A DNA stretch of 64,000 bases from Pontibacillus yanchengensis (GCF_009856295.1 NZ_WMEU01000004.1:186001-250000), one strand, 5' to 3'; shown: positions 51,012 to 60,585, counted from the first letter of the stretch. The notes: generated by a model not told the origin, from the letters alone. Numbers and translations: made by a program.

Positions 51012-52214
51012 ATGAAGAAAGAGCATGGTTTTGAAACAAAGGTGATTCATGGAGGTTATGATTCAAAAGATTTCTTAGGGAGTTTAACAACACCTCTATT
51101 CCAAACATCTACCTTTACGTTTGATAGTGCCGAGCAGGGGGAGATGCGTTTTGCGGGTAAGGAAGATGGATATATTTACTCCCGTCTAGGTAATCCAACA
51201 GTGAAAGCGTTGGAAGATCGTATCGCTCAGCTTGAGGAAGGGGAGGCTGGTCTAGCTTTTGGTTCTGGTATGGCGGCTGTATCGGCTGTTTTAATCGCCT
51301 TAACAAAAGCAAATGACCATATCCTTTGTTCGCGAGGGGTGTATGGCTGTACGTTTGGCTTATTAACGATGCTTGAGGAAAAATATAATATCCAAACAGA
51401 TTTCAGTGATATGAAGACAGCTGAACAAATTCGTTCCCTAATTAAACCAGAAACCTCCTGTATTTATATTGAGACACCAATTAATCCGACAATGGATTTA
51501 ATTGATTTAGAGCTCGTTTCCACTGTTGCGAAGGAGTACAATATTCCTGTCGTTGTCGACAATACGTTCTGTTCGCCGTATTTACAAAAGCCCTTAACTA
51601 AAGGCTGTGACGTTGTGTTGCATAGCGCTACGAAGTATATTGGGGGTCACGGAGATGTCGTTGCTGGCTTGCTTGTTGGAAAACAGGAATTCATTCAAGA
51701 GGTGGCGATGACAACGCAAAAGGATATAGGAGGAATCATCTCACCGTTTGATGCCTGGCTATTGCTAAGGGGCCTAAAAACACTTCCTGTCCGCCTAGAT
51801 CGTCATTGTCAGAATGCAGAAAAAATCGTTGCCTATTTAAAAGATCACTCTGCGGTGGATAAGGTTTATTTCCCGGGTGATGCTACAAATCCTGACTATG
51901 ACATTATGAAAAAACAAATGAAGCAAGGTGGGGGTCTCATTTCCTTTGAAATAAAAGGAGGGAAGGAGGAGGCTCAGTATATCCTCAATCAACTTCGTTT
52001 TATTAAAACGGCTGTGAGTTTAGGCGATACAGAGACGCTAATCCAACACCCAGCGACCATGACGCATTCGGTCGTACCGGAAGAAACGAGAAGACGTATG
52101 GGCATCACCGACCAGCTGGTCCGTTTGTCAGTGGGACTAGAAGCTTGGGAGGATATATGGGAGGACCTGAAGTATGCACTAGATCAGGTCACCTCTGCTA
52201 ATATACAAAAATAA
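51012..52214 (+). CDS. megL: Methionine gamma-lyase (PLP-dependent)
   Basis: 400 residues, Cys/Met-metabolism fold. YSRLGNPTVKALEDRIAQLE, GSGMAAVSAVL, VVDNTFCSPYLQKP and SATKYIGGHGDVVAG with the PLP lysine. The active-site cysteine typical of methionine gamma-lyase is in GVYGCTFGLL; cystathionine enzymes have other residues there. Breaks methionine into methanethiol, ammonia and 2-oxobutyrate. AGAGGGGG ahead of ATG. Confidence 0.88.
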   Translation: MKKEHGFETKVIHGGYDSKDFLGSLTTPLFQTSTFTFDSAEQGEMRFAGKEDGYIYSRLGNPTVKALEDRIAQLEEGEAGLAFGSGMAAVSAVLIALTKANDHILCSRGVYGCTFGLLTMLEEKYNIQTDFSDMKTAEQIRSLIKPETSCIYIETPINPTMDLIDLELVSTVAKEYNIPVVVDNTFCSPYLQKPLTKGCDVVLHSATKYIGGHGDVVAGLLVGKQEFIQEVAMTTQKDIGGIISPFDAWLLLRGLKTLPVRLDRHCQNAEKIVAYLKDHSAVDKVYFPGDATNPDYDIMKKQMKQGGGLISFEIKGGKEEAQYILNQLRFIKTAVSLGDTETLIQHPATMTHSVVPEETRRRMGITDQLVRLSVGLEAWEDIWEDLKYALDQVTSANIQK

Positions 52215-52224
52215 AGCTGACATT

Positions 52225-52252
52225 AGCCTTCCTTGATAGGGAAGGTTTTTTT
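52225..52252 (+). terminator. Terminator after megL
   Basis: ccttcc / ggaagg with TTTTTTT tail. Confidence 0.9.
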
Positions 52253-52261
52253 ATGAGAAAA

Positions 52262-52432
52262 AAGTACAACATTTGGGGCTTACATGTGTTTCCTTTATCT
52301 CCTACGGATTCAGGAGAAGTTCTGGGGTGGAGGAGACTCTATTACACCCGCTGATCGTGCAGCAGAACCAAACCACGTCGTGTAGGCCGTAACATATACG
52401 TCGCTGAATGACGGGCGCTTGCCTTTCCTTAT
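52262..52432 (+). repeat. Intergenic repeat element, copy 17 (left part deleted)
   Basis: cttacatg is joined directly to tgtttcctttatctcctacg; then an atypical insertion ctggggtggaggagactc, gatcgtgcagcagaacc, cacgtcgtgtaggcc and right end tacgtcgctgaatgacgg. Between megL and the next gene; no other feature in 52215-52581 apart from the terminator. Confidence 0.8.
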
Positions 52433-52581
52433 ACTTATACGCTTTAACAAAATTATTCTCTCATAACCCCATAAAAAGTTCACTCAATTATCCTATTGAA
52501 CAAAAGGCCTATAGTAGCGTACTATTGGTATTTGTAACCATTCAGCACCGTAGATAGTTCAGCGAGAGAAGGAGGATTCAT

Positions 52582-53184
52582 ATGGTTGCTACAAGTCATC
52601 AGGTGATGGGCTTTACGTGGGGGATGGGTGCTATTACGATATACAATAGTGTAGGGTACATACCGGACCAACTGTTTTCTACGATTTTATTTTTTGCAGC
52701 GGTCATTATTGGATCGCTCATACCGGATATCGATACACCAAAGTCCAAGTTAGGTGGGCCTTTTGAGCGTTGGGGGTTCATGTTTGTCATTTGCCTCGTT
52801 GGAGTGGAGATATTGACACCGGGATTTTCGAGGTCTGCTCAGTTTTTACTGATGATATTGTCCCCTTTGTTGTTTGTGTATTCCGGGCACCGCAAGTTCA
52901 CCCATTCCATCGCGTTTCTTGCCTTGATGGGGGCGTATAGCTTTCTGCTTCATACATATATAGCGATTCCTCTTTTTTATTTAGTTGGTTTCTTAACAGG
53001 TATCGTATCGCATTTATTTGGAGATTTTCTAACCAAAAGAGGGATTCCGCTTTTCTATCCAATAAGTCGAAAGCATGTAAAGTTCTTTTATACATTTCGT
53101 ACTGGCTCACCGATTGAGGTAAGTATAACAGCGGCACTAGTGGTCTTAAACATTGTTATTCTATCGAAAAATGTACTCGGCTAA
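52582..53184 (+). CDS. YdjM-family membrane-bound metal-dependent hydrolase-like protein
   Basis: 200 residues, about six helices. HQVMGFTWG, GSLIPDIDTPKSKLG, HRKFTHSIAFLA and HLFGDFLTKRGIPLFYPISR are the conserved His/Asp sets of the YdjM/DUF457 family, which can be induced by DNA damage in some bacteria. Reaction unknown. AGAAGGAGGA before ATG. Confidence 0.85.
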   Translation: MVATSHQVMGFTWGMGAITIYNSVGYIPDQLFSTILFFAAVIIGSLIPDIDTPKSKLGGPFERWGFMFVICLVGVEILTPGFSRSAQFLLMILSPLLFVYSGHRKFTHSIAFLALMGAYSFLLHTYIAIPLFYLVGFLTGIVSHLFGDFLTKRGIPLFYPISRKHVKFFYTFRTGSPIEVSITAALVVLNIVILSKNVLG

Positions 53185-53188
53185 TATC

Positions 53189-53222
53189 AAACAGGCTTAC
53201 CCAATTGGGTAAGCCTGTTGTT
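53189..53222. terminator. Bidirectional terminator
   Basis: aaacaggcttaccca / tgggtaagcctgtt, perfect stem between convergent genes. Confidence 0.9.
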
Positions 53223-53328
53223 GATATGGGGTATCTACCTAACGTGTGCTCTTAAGTCATTCCAACCTCTCCTTGGTGATGTGATTAAGGCGAGGTACTT
53301 TTCATGTGAAACGATCCCCCATGAGCCT

Positions 53329-54435
53329 CTATGCTCTTTCCAGCATACGATCCAAGGCTTTCTTGGCATCTTGAGCAATTTTCGCCTCTACCTTAATGAC
53401 ATTATGCGGTTCACCTTTTTCAATGGACTCTAAACACCAGGCAAGGTGAGGTAAATCAATGCGGTTCATGGTGAGGCACGGACACATATTCGGATTAAGA
53501 GAAATAATGTGTTTATCAGGATGCTCTTGAATAATTCGGTTCACTAGATTCATTTCTGTACCAATGGCCCATGATGAGCCGGCAGGAGCGTTCGTAATAG
53601 TATGGATAATGTGATTGGTTGACCCTGCATCATCAGATAACTTCACCACTTCTCTACGACATTCAGGGTGCACGATAATCTTCATTTCAGGGGATTTTTC
53701 ACGTAATTGGTGGACATTTTGAACCGTAAAATTCTCATGTACAGAACAATGCCCTTTCCATAGAATTACTTTGATATCCTCCATGTTTCCTTCATAGATC
53801 AGCTCATTCATAATCGGATCCCAAACGGCCATTTGTTCTAATGGAATACCTAGGTTATAAGCTGTGTTCCTTCCAAGGTGCTGATCAGGTAAAAATAAAA
53901 TCCGTTCTTTTTGTGTGAATGCCCAGCTAACCATACGTGCTGCATTGGAGGAGGTAACGGTAGCACCATCGTTTTTTCCAACAAATGCTTTAATAGCAGC
54001 TGTAGAGTTCACGTAGGTGAGCGGCATGATCGTATCATCAAATAGGTCCATAAGCTTTTGCCATGCTTTTTCCGTTTGATCAATGTTAGCCATGTCAGCC
54101 ATGGAACAACCTGCGCGCATGTCTGGTAGATACACTTTCTGTTCTGGTTTCGTTAATATGTCTGCCGTTTCAGCCATGAAGTGAACCCCACAAAAAACAA
54201 TCGCCTCGGCTTGGTGATTGTCTGCGGATAACTGAGCCAACTTCAATGAGTCTCCGCGATTGTCAGCAAATTGAATCACTTCATCTTTTTGATAGTGATG
54301 GCCAGGTAGATAAAGGCGTGACCCCATCCGTTCTTTCACCTCACGTACGCGTTGCTCCAAATTCTCTCTACTAGCTTGTTTATACTGTTCCGGAAGCATC
54401 GGGGTCTTCTGTTCAACTGCTTCAAAAATATTCAC
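53329..54435 (-). CDS. nadA: Quinolinate synthase NadA
   Basis: 368 residues, same length as B. subtilis NadA. The [4Fe-4S] cysteines can be placed in [23 protein letters not shown] and [26 protein letters not shown] opens the first domain. Condenses iminoaspartate with dihydroxyacetone phosphate to quinolinate. Third gene of nadBCA. Confidence 0.94.
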   Translation of the reverse strand: MNIFEAVEQKTPMLPEQYKQASRENLEQRVREVKERMGSRLYLPGHHYQKDEVIQFADNRGDSLKLAQLSADNHQAEAIVFCGVHFMAETADILTKPEQKVYLPDMRAGCSMADMANIDQTEKAWQKLMDLFDDTIMPLTYVNSTAAIKAFVGKNDGATVTSSNAARMVSWAFTQKERILFLPDQHLGRNTAYNLGIPLEQMAVWDPIMNELIYEGNMEDIKVILWKGHCSVHENFTVQNVHQLREKSPEMKIIVHPECRREVVKLSDDAGSTNHIIHTITNAPAGSSWAIGTEMNLVNRIIQEHPDKHIISLNPNMCPCLTMNRIDLPHLAWCLESIEKGEPHNVIKVEAKIAQDAKKALDRMLERA

Positions 54436-54447
54436 TATAATCCCTCC

Positions 54448-55284
54448 TTATTGCATTTCAACTCTGACACTAATATCAAGGGCTGTTGCTGAATGGGTTA
54501 AACACCCAAGTGATATATAATTAACACCTGTGTGGCGATAGGTATGCAAGTTTGCTAGATTAATACCGCCAGAAGCTTCTGTCGTTATGGAAATGGGAAC
54601 GAGCTTATCAAATTTTTCGATTTCGTCAGGTGTACGATTATCGAACATGATGCAATCAACTCCTGCTTCGACTGCTTCTCGGACCTGCTCCTCTGTTTCC
54701 GTTTCGACTTCAATTTTGATCATATGTCCCAACTGTTCACGTAATGAAGCGACAGCTTTGGTAATCGAACCTGCAAACGCAATATGATTATCCTTAATCA
54801 TGACAGCATCATATAGCCCGTTTCGATGATTAAAGCCACCACCCATTCGGACCGCATATTTTTCAAGCATTCGAAGACCAGGGGTTGTTTTTCTGGTATC
54901 ACAAATTCTCGTGTATGGGCTATCGAGTAGGAGTACTGCTTGTTTCGTAATCGTAGCTACCCCACTCATTCTTTGGATGACGTTTAAGATAACGCGTTCA
55001 CCTGTTAACAGCGTGGACATCGGACCTTCCACTGTCGCGATTATCTGGCCCTCTTCAACTTGATCACCATCTTGTATAAAGATATGGACCGCGTTGTCTT
55101 TCGTTAAAAGCTCATAGCCTATTTCAATGACATCCGTTCCGCAAAAAATACCTGTTTCTTTGGCAATGAAATGAACTTTGCCTCTTGTGGTTGACTCAAA
55201 AAGAAGGTTACTTGTTTGATCGCCTTCCCCTATATCTTCAAGGTAAAATTGTTCAATTAATTGCCGTAGCTTGATTTTGTTCAT
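54448..55284 (-). CDS. nadC: Nicotinate-nucleotide pyrophosphorylase NadC
   Basis: 278 residues. EDIGEGDQTSNLLF, GERVILNVIQRMSGVAT, CDTRKTTPGLRMLEKYAVR, GGGFNHRNGLYDAVMIKDNH and EVETETEEQVREAV are NadC motifs. Converts quinolinate and PRPP to nicotinate mononucleotide. AAAGGGTGA lies inside nadB; the start overlaps nadB by 32 bp. Confidence 0.94.
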   Translation of the reverse strand: MNKIKLRQLIEQFYLEDIGEGDQTSNLLFESTTRGKVHFIAKETGIFCGTDVIEIGYELLTKDNAVHIFIQDGDQVEEGQIIATVEGPMSTLLTGERVILNVIQRMSGVATITKQAVLLLDSPYTRICDTRKTTPGLRMLEKYAVRMGGGFNHRNGLYDAVMIKDNHIAFAGSITKAVASLREQLGHMIKIEVETETEEQVREAVEAGVDCIMFDNRTPDEIEKFDKLVPISITTEASGGINLANLHTYRHTGVNYISLGCLTHSATALDISVRVEMQ

Positions 55285-56845
55285 ATATGTCACCCTTTTT
55301 GTATTGTTTCTGGTGGAAGATATGCTTGGTCTCCCATTCTTTCTTTTCAACTGGAAAATCATTTCTAAAATGTCCTCCACGGCTTTCTTCGCGTGTTAAG
55401 GAAGAGGACGTCACCAGCCAAGATGTGATGAGCATAAAAATAGTTGTAATTTGCTCTTTGGAAAGGGCGTTATAGTTTGCTTGCAATAAATGTTTTAGGG
55501 AATATGATTCAAGCCATTTGATTTGTTCGTTTAAGGAGTTTTTTTCTCGAACAATACCTGTGTGCCTCATCATCTTTTCTTGTATTTGGGTAATGGATGG
55601 AAGAGGTGAAAAAGTATGTTCACTAGGCTGAGCTTGTATTAAGTGAGTTGGGATAGAATGATAGAATCTTCTTGGCTGCTGATTAATGTAATTAGCTAAA
55701 CGTTTCCCATAGACAAGCCCTTCAAGTAATGAATTGCTTGCTAGCCTGTTTGCCCCATGAATCCCAGTACATGCTGTTTCTCCAATAGCGTATAGTCCGT
55801 GGATGGAGGTTTTTCCCATTTCATTCGTCTGAATGCCACCCATTAAAAAGTGACACCCAGGTGCAACAGGAATAAACCCATCAGCAATCACCACTCCATT
55901 TGACTCACATAAGCTCGTAATACCAGGAAATCGTTTCTGGAAGTTTGGAATGGAGCGGATGTCTAGATAAACGGTATGACCTTGTTGAATATAGTCGTAA
56001 ATGGTTTGAGATACAACATGACGAGGTCCGAGATCTTGTAAGGGATGAACGCCCTTCATGATCTGTTCACCATGTTCATTGACTAGTTTGGCACCCTCGC
56101 CCCTTACGGCTTCTGAAACCAATCCTTTTGTTTCCCCATTTAAATAAAGGAGAGTGGGGTGAAACTGCACAAATTCCATATCCATCACTGTTGCTCCAGC
56201 TTTATAAGCAAGCGCTATTCCGTCTCCAGTTACGGTTGACGCATTTGAGGTCAATGAATATACCTGCCCACAACCGCCAGTGGAGAGGACGATGTGATTA
56301 GCTATAAAGGTTTGAATATCACCCGCACTATCTTTTCCTTTTACACCATAGCAAGTATTGGAAGAGGGATCGACCAGTAACTCGTAAACCAAAAAATCTT
56401 CAATCACGGTAATGTTTTCTCCAGTTTGTTGAATTAAATAATCGACTATTCGCTTCCCCGTCTGATCACCTCCACCGTGAACAATACGGTGGTGCCGGTG
56501 TGAGCCCTCCATACCTAACGAAGGGGTACCATCTTCGGTAAGGTCAAATTCACACCCTTGTTGTAAAAGCTCTTCAATAATTTCTGGGGCTTCTTCCGTT
56601 AATGATTGAACTGCTTGATGGTTGTTGCTATATCTTCCAGCTTCTAATGTATCTAAGTAATGTTGGTAAGGGTCATCATCCAAGCCGATAGCTGCAGCAA
56701 TTCCGCCTTGTGCTAAGGAAGAGTTTCCATGTTGAAGGCTAGACTTTGTGAGAACAATCACATTTAAATGCTTAGAAAGCTTGCTCGCAAGCTGTAGTGA
56801 CGCAACCCCACTACCAATTATGACAACGTCTGTCTTTTGCATCAT
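55253..56845 (-). CDS. nadB: L-aspartate oxidase NadB
   Basis: 530 residues. FAD-binding VVIIGSGVASLQLASKL, NSSLAQGGIAAAIG, HRHHRIVHGGGDQTGKRI, GVASN-type GANRLASNSLLEGLVYG and a C-terminal helical domain. Oxidises aspartate to iminoaspartate for NadA. ATGs at 56845 and 56842; AGGAGG is 4 and 7 nt away. Divergent from nifS, sharing a candidate NiaR operator. Confidence 0.94.
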   Translation of the reverse strand: MMQKTDVVIIGSGVASLQLASKLSKHLNVIVLTKSSLQHGNSSLAQGGIAAAIGLDDDPYQHYLDTLEAGRYSNNHQAVQSLTEEAPEIIEELLQQGCEFDLTEDGTPSLGMEGSHRHHRIVHGGGDQTGKRIVDYLIQQTGENITVIEDFLVYELLVDPSSNTCYGVKGKDSAGDIQTFIANHIVLSTGGCGQVYSLTSNASTVTGDGIALAYKAGATVMDMEFVQFHPTLLYLNGETKGLVSEAVRGEGAKLVNEHGEQIMKGVHPLQDLGPRHVVSQTIYDYIQQGHTVYLDIRSIPNFQKRFPGITSLCESNGVVIADGFIPVAPGCHFLMGGIQTNEMGKTSIHGLYAIGETACTGIHGANRLASNSLLEGLVYGKRLANYINQQPRRFYHSIPTHLIQAQPSEHTFSPLPSITQIQEKMMRHTGIVREKNSLNEQIKWLESYSLKHLLQANYNALSKEQITTIFMLITSWLVTSSSLTREESRGGHFRNDFPVEKKEWETKHIFHQKQYKKGDIYEQNQATAIN

Positions 56846-56865
56846 GTAACCTCCTGAATTAACAG

Positions 56866-56877
56866 GTGTCTTGACAC
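56866..56877. promoter_or_regulatory. Candidate NiaR operator between nadB and nifS
   Basis: GTGTCTTGACAC: arms GTGTC and GACAC around TT. The TTGACA (56871) also reads as the -35 of a nifS promoter with TAAACT 18 bp on, so a bound repressor would block it. Confidence 0.6.
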
Positions 56878-56946
56878 TTATATTTACATAGAATTAAACT
56901 AATGACAAGTATTTTGTGCGAAAAATTGTAAGGAAGAGGCGAGTAC

Positions 56947-58092
56947 ATGATGTATTTTGATTATGCAGCTACATGTCCAATGGACGAAGAGGCGTTGCAA
57001 GCATACAACAAAGCGGCGACTTCCTATTTTGGAAATACACAAAGTTTACATGATACAGGGAGTCAGGCAGAAACGTTGCTTGAGGAATGTCGGAATACAT
57101 TTGGTGATTTATTAGGAGTAGAAGCAAAAGGGATTTATTTTACGTCAGGAGGGACAGAGAGTAATTTTTTAGGCATACAAGCGTTAATCAGCTCCAACAA
57201 AAAGCGAAATCATATCATTACATCTGATGCCGAACATGCTTCTATTGAACATTGTTCTCTAAAACTGGAAGAAGAGGGCTATCGAATAAGTCGAATCCCA
57301 TTTACGCAAGAGGGAATTATAGATATAGAAGAATTAGAGAATGAGCTCACTGAGGATACAGCATGTGTAGCCATTCAACATGTGAACCCAGAGCTAGGAA
57401 CGATTCAGCCTATTCAGGACATTGCTACTCTTTGCAACGAATGGGGAGTATTACTCCATGTGGATGGCGTTCAGTCATTTGGAAAAATGGATGTGACGAA
57501 AGCCGTGCCTCAAGTCGATAGCTATGCCATTTCCAGTCATAAAGTATATGGACCTAAGGGAATAGGTGCTCTATACATCCGCCCGAGCTTAACGTTTCAA
57601 CCTTTTCTACCAAATGGGAGTCATGAAAAAGGCGTAAGAGCTGGTACGGTGAATACACCTGCAGTTGTTGGTTTTACAGTAGCCTCCCAAAAAATAGTAC
57701 AGCATTTATCTGCACATATCCATCATTATAAAGAATTGCATGATACGTTTGTCGACACGATGAATACGGTTGATTCCTATATTGATTGGGTTATCCCGGA
57801 TCAGTCAGAGCGAATCCATGCAATTGTTGGATTATGTGTAACACATATCGAAGGGCAATGGATGATGCTTGAAGGAAATCGACGAGGATTTGCATTCTCC
57901 ACGGGAAGTGCTTGCCAGGTAGGAAATCAGGCTCCTTCTCCAACTTTAATGGCTATGAATAAAAGCAAAGAAAAAGCCAAGACGTTCATACGGATCTCAT
58001 TTGGAAAAGATCATACGAAAGAGGAAGTGAAACAATTAGCGAATACCCTTATACAAACTATCGAAGAGCGCCATCAAATTGTGCTACAATAA
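56947..58092 (+). CDS. nifS: NifS-type cysteine desulfurase for NAD synthesis
   Basis: 381 residues. YFDYAATCPMDEEAL, TSGGTESNFLGIQAL, DAEHASIEHCS, HVDGVQSFGKMDV, SSHKVYGPKGIGALY (PLP lysine) and the catalytic cysteine in STGSACQVGNQ. Supplies sulfur for the NadA cluster in Bacillus, hence its place divergent from nadB. Followed by niaR. Confidence 0.93.
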   Translation: MMYFDYAATCPMDEEALQAYNKAATSYFGNTQSLHDTGSQAETLLEECRNTFGDLLGVEAKGIYFTSGGTESNFLGIQALISSNKKRNHIITSDAEHASIEHCSLKLEEEGYRISRIPFTQEGIIDIEELENELTEDTACVAIQHVNPELGTIQPIQDIATLCNEWGVLLHVDGVQSFGKMDVTKAVPQVDSYAISSHKVYGPKGIGALYIRPSLTFQPFLPNGSHEKGVRAGTVNTPAVVGFTVASQKIVQHLSAHIHHYKELHDTFVDTMNTVDSYIDWVIPDQSERIHAIVGLCVTHIEGQWMMLEGNRRGFAFSTGSACQVGNQAPSPTLMAMNKSKEKAKTFIRISFGKDHTKEEVKQLANTLIQTIEERHQIVLQ

Positions 58093-58124
58093 CTTAGTAC
58101 AAAGACTTAAAGGGAGCGTTAGAT

Positions 58125-58664
58125 ATGAGCCATCAGAAGAAAGTGCTGGGTGAAGAGCGACGTGCCATGCTTTTGGATATTCTCCAATCTAGCTCTGAAC
58201 CGACAACAGGGAGCGAATTAGCGAAAAAAGCCAATGTTAGTCGGCAGGTTATTGTTGGAGATATCTCTTTATTAAAGGCTAAACAAGAACCGATCATTGC
58301 TACGAGTCAGGGGTATATGTACTTGAATGACTCTAACAATGTCAATCAGGTTGAACGCACCATCGTAAGCTATCACACAGCTCACCAAACAGAAGCAGAA
58401 CTAAACCTACTAGTCGATCATGGAGTAATTATAAAAGATGTATCAGTTGAACACCCAGTATATGGGGATTTAACAGCTTCCTTGCATATATCGAATCGAA
58501 AAGAAGTTAAACAATTTATCGAACAAATCCAATCAAACCAAGCAACATACTTATTGGAACTGACAGGCGGTATCCATATGCATACCATCGCCGCTTCCAA
58601 TGAACAGATGCTTGATGAAGCCATAGAGGCGTTGGATCAACAAGGATATATTGTACGTGCTTAA
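58125..58664 (+). CDS. niaR: NiaR, niacin-responsive repressor of NAD synthesis
   Basis: 179 residues: helix-turn-helix TTGSELAKKANVSRQVIVGD and 3H domain with the three histidines in VEHPVYGDL, ISNRKEV and GGIHMHTI. Represses nad genes when nicotinate is plentiful (known as YrxA/NadR in B. subtilis). AAGGGAGCG before ATG; 32 bp after nifS. Confidence 0.93.
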   Translation: MSHQKKVLGEERRAMLLDILQSSSEPTTGSELAKKANVSRQVIVGDISLLKAKQEPIIATSQGYMYLNDSNNVNQVERTIVSYHTAHQTEAELNLLVDHGVIIKDVSVEHPVYGDLTASLHISNRKEVKQFIEQIQSNQATYLLELTGGIHMHTIAASNEQMLDEAIEALDQQGYIVRA

Positions 58665-58669
58665 ATGAT

Positions 58670-58710
58670 GTAACCCTTATGCTTTTGGAGCATGAGGGTT
58701 ATTTTTATTA
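58670..58710 (+). terminator. Terminator after niaR
   Basis: taacccttatgc / gcatgagggtta with ATTTTTATT tail. Confidence 0.85.
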
Positions 58711-58721
58711 GTAGAGTAAGC

Positions 58722-58775
58722 ATAAGTTCTTACGCTTACATGTTAAGCTCCAACGTCTCATGCATTAGCTGGTTT
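58722..58775 (+). repeat. Intergenic repeat element, copy 18 (left-end remnant)
   Basis: ttacgcttacatgttaagct and ccaacgtctcatgc resemble the left end; the rest is lost. Its edge runs into the stop region of the lipoprotein gene at 58774. Confidence 0.45.
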
Positions 58776-59142
58776 AGTTTGGATTCGATACGTTTTCTTG
58801 AAACAGATTATTATCGACTTTTATTGGTTTAATTGTCTGTATAGGGCTATTAACTTTATATCTGTCCGCCTCTTTCGTATCGAACGAAATTCTATAAAAC
58901 TGACCTTTACGTATTAGGTTCCATACATTCCTATTTTTGACTTCAAGTATAATATTCTTTTTAGTTTGGTCGACAATAGTCAAAATCTCTATATGATATG
59001 TAGCACGACCTTTCTCTCTCTCTTCACTTTTTTGAATTACTTTCCCGGTAACTATCATAGTTTTATCGAAATCTATATGTTTTTCTGATGAACAAGCTGA
59101 TAGCACTATTAAACACGTCATCAATAATACATATTCTCGCAT
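58774..59142 (-). CDS. Small lipoprotein, unknown function
   Basis: 122 residues. Signal MREYVLLMTCLIVLSAC with lipobox LSAC, then an OB-fold-like beta stretch (IVTGKVIQKSEER, THIEILTIVDQ-like YHIEILTIVDQTKKN). AAAAGGGGGC before ATG. No family recognised. Confidence 0.7.
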   Translation of the reverse strand: MREYVLLMTCLIVLSACSSEKHIDFDKTMIVTGKVIQKSEEREKGRATYHIEILTIVDQTKKNIILEVKNRNVWNLIRKGQFYRISFDTKEADRYKVNSPIQTIKPIKVDNNLFQENVSNPN

Positions 59143-59384
59143 AAAGCCCCCTTTTAATTACGATAGCCTAAATTTAAATGATATATTATAAATAAGTCTA
59201 CATAATACGCATCAGAGCTAGATTCAAATGAAAGTAGTTTTATTCATCGTTCCTTTTCTTGTATGCTATAACTAGAGTAGTGTTATGGTATAAAGTGAAC
59301 ACTACACATAAAAGCACTACACCTATTTTTATTAGAGGATAACGGATTTCATATAAATTTCAACAGAAAAGGACGTGAAGATTC

Positions 59385-60194
59385 ATGAATCAGACGGTTG
59401 GGTTTATCGGATGTGGGAAAATGGCGCAGGCCATGATTGGAGGCATGATTCATTCAAAGATTGTCACACCAGATCAAATCATTGCAAGTGCCCAATCTGA
59501 GGGTACCTTAGAAGAAGTGCGACGACAATTTGAGATACAAACGAATTTAGACAACCGAATTGTTGCCGGACAGGCAGACTTGCTCTTTTTAGCTGTGAAG
59601 CCGTATGACTACAAAGCAGTTATTCATGAGGTTCGTCAATCTGTTGCCGACGAGGCTATTATTATAACGATTGCTCCTGGTGTTTCGTTCGAAGAAATGG
59701 AAAGTGCGTTTGAGAGAGAAATGAAGGTCGTTCAAGCAATGCCAAATACACCTTCTCTTGTAGAGGCAGGGATGTCTGCCCTTTGCCCAAATAGCAAAAT
59801 AGATGATAAGGATTTAGCAAAAGTTATAACCTTATTTGAAAGCTTTGGCAAAGTGGAGGTCATTACGGAAAGCCAAATGAGTGCAATCCCGTCAATCAGT
59901 GGTTCATCTCCTGCTTACGTTTATATGATGATTGAAGCAATGGCCGATGGAGGTGTTGCTCAGGGACTTTCCCGAGATCAATCTTACCGACTTGCAGCGC
60001 AGGCCGTGCTTGGTGCAGCAAAAATGGTACTTGATACAGGAAAGCATCCAGGGGAACTTAAGGATGAAGTAACGTCTCCTGGAGGAGCAACAATTGCAGC
60101 TGTCACAAAACTTGAACAAGAGCGGTTCAGAGGAACGATTATGGCTGCGATGGAAAGTTGTTCAAACAAAGTGAAGGACATGGGAGAGGAATAG
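59385..60194 (+). CDS. proC: Pyrroline-5-carboxylate reductase
   Basis: 269 residues. VGFIGCGKMAQAMIGGM (NAD(P) site), LAVKPYDYKAV, VQAMPNTPSLVEAGMSAL, SGSSPAYVYMMIEAMADGGV and DEVTSPGGATIAAV are ProC motifs. Last step of proline synthesis; proline is a major compatible solute in halophilic Bacillaceae. AAGGACGTGA before ATG. Confidence 0.95.
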   Translation: MNQTVGFIGCGKMAQAMIGGMIHSKIVTPDQIIASAQSEGTLEEVRRQFEIQTNLDNRIVAGQADLLFLAVKPYDYKAVIHEVRQSVADEAIIITIAPGVSFEEMESAFEREMKVVQAMPNTPSLVEAGMSALCPNSKIDDKDLAKVITLFESFGKVEVITESQMSAIPSISGSSPAYVYMMIEAMADGGVAQGLSRDQSYRLAAQAVLGAAKMVLDTGKHPGELKDEVTSPGGATIAAVTKLEQERFRGTIMAAMESCSNKVKDMGEE

Positions 60195-60408
60195 AAAATA
60201 GATCATTCTCCTGCTTACTCACTACTTTGGTAATAAATATAGAAGGATTTTGGTTTGATACAATAAATTCTTGAGACCATACAACCTAATAACTTACAAT
60301 CAGCAATTTCGTAATGGGTATTTGGAGTTAAATGAAAGATACCTGGTTCCTTTTGGAAATTTCTGTGGTATATTTATCCTGAATCTAATTCAGAAGAGAT
60401 CCAAGAAA

Positions 60409-60585
60409 ATGAAGAAGAACCTGTTTTATGCATTGTTGTTAAGTATGGTTCTAGTACTAGGTGCTTGTAGCGGTGGCTCTGAGGGAGAAGAAGATTCTGA
60501 TTCTAACGAAGACATGAAGCAACAAGAAGATTTAGGTGTCTCTGAGGAAGGTTCTGAATCAGAAGATGGATCCGAATCTGAATAA
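60409..60585 (+). CDS. Small acidic lipoprotein
   Basis: 58 residues: MKKNLFYALLLSMVLVLGAC (lipobox LGAC) and a tail of Ser/Glu/Asp only, with GGSEGEEDSDSNEDMKQQ. Codons after the TAA continue as DSEE before a second stop, as if the tail was once longer. The ribosome site is weak (AGAAGAGA). Highly charged anchor peptide, role unknown. Confidence 0.6.
   Translation: MKKNLFYALLLSMVLVLGACSGGSEGEEDSDSNEDMKQQEDLGVSEEGSESEDGSESE

Noticed and set aside
2021..58775. CRISPR array or insertion-sequence explanation for the repeats
   Set aside because: Copies are kilobases apart with genes between, lack constant spacers and encode no transposase; ends show no clear target duplication by eye.
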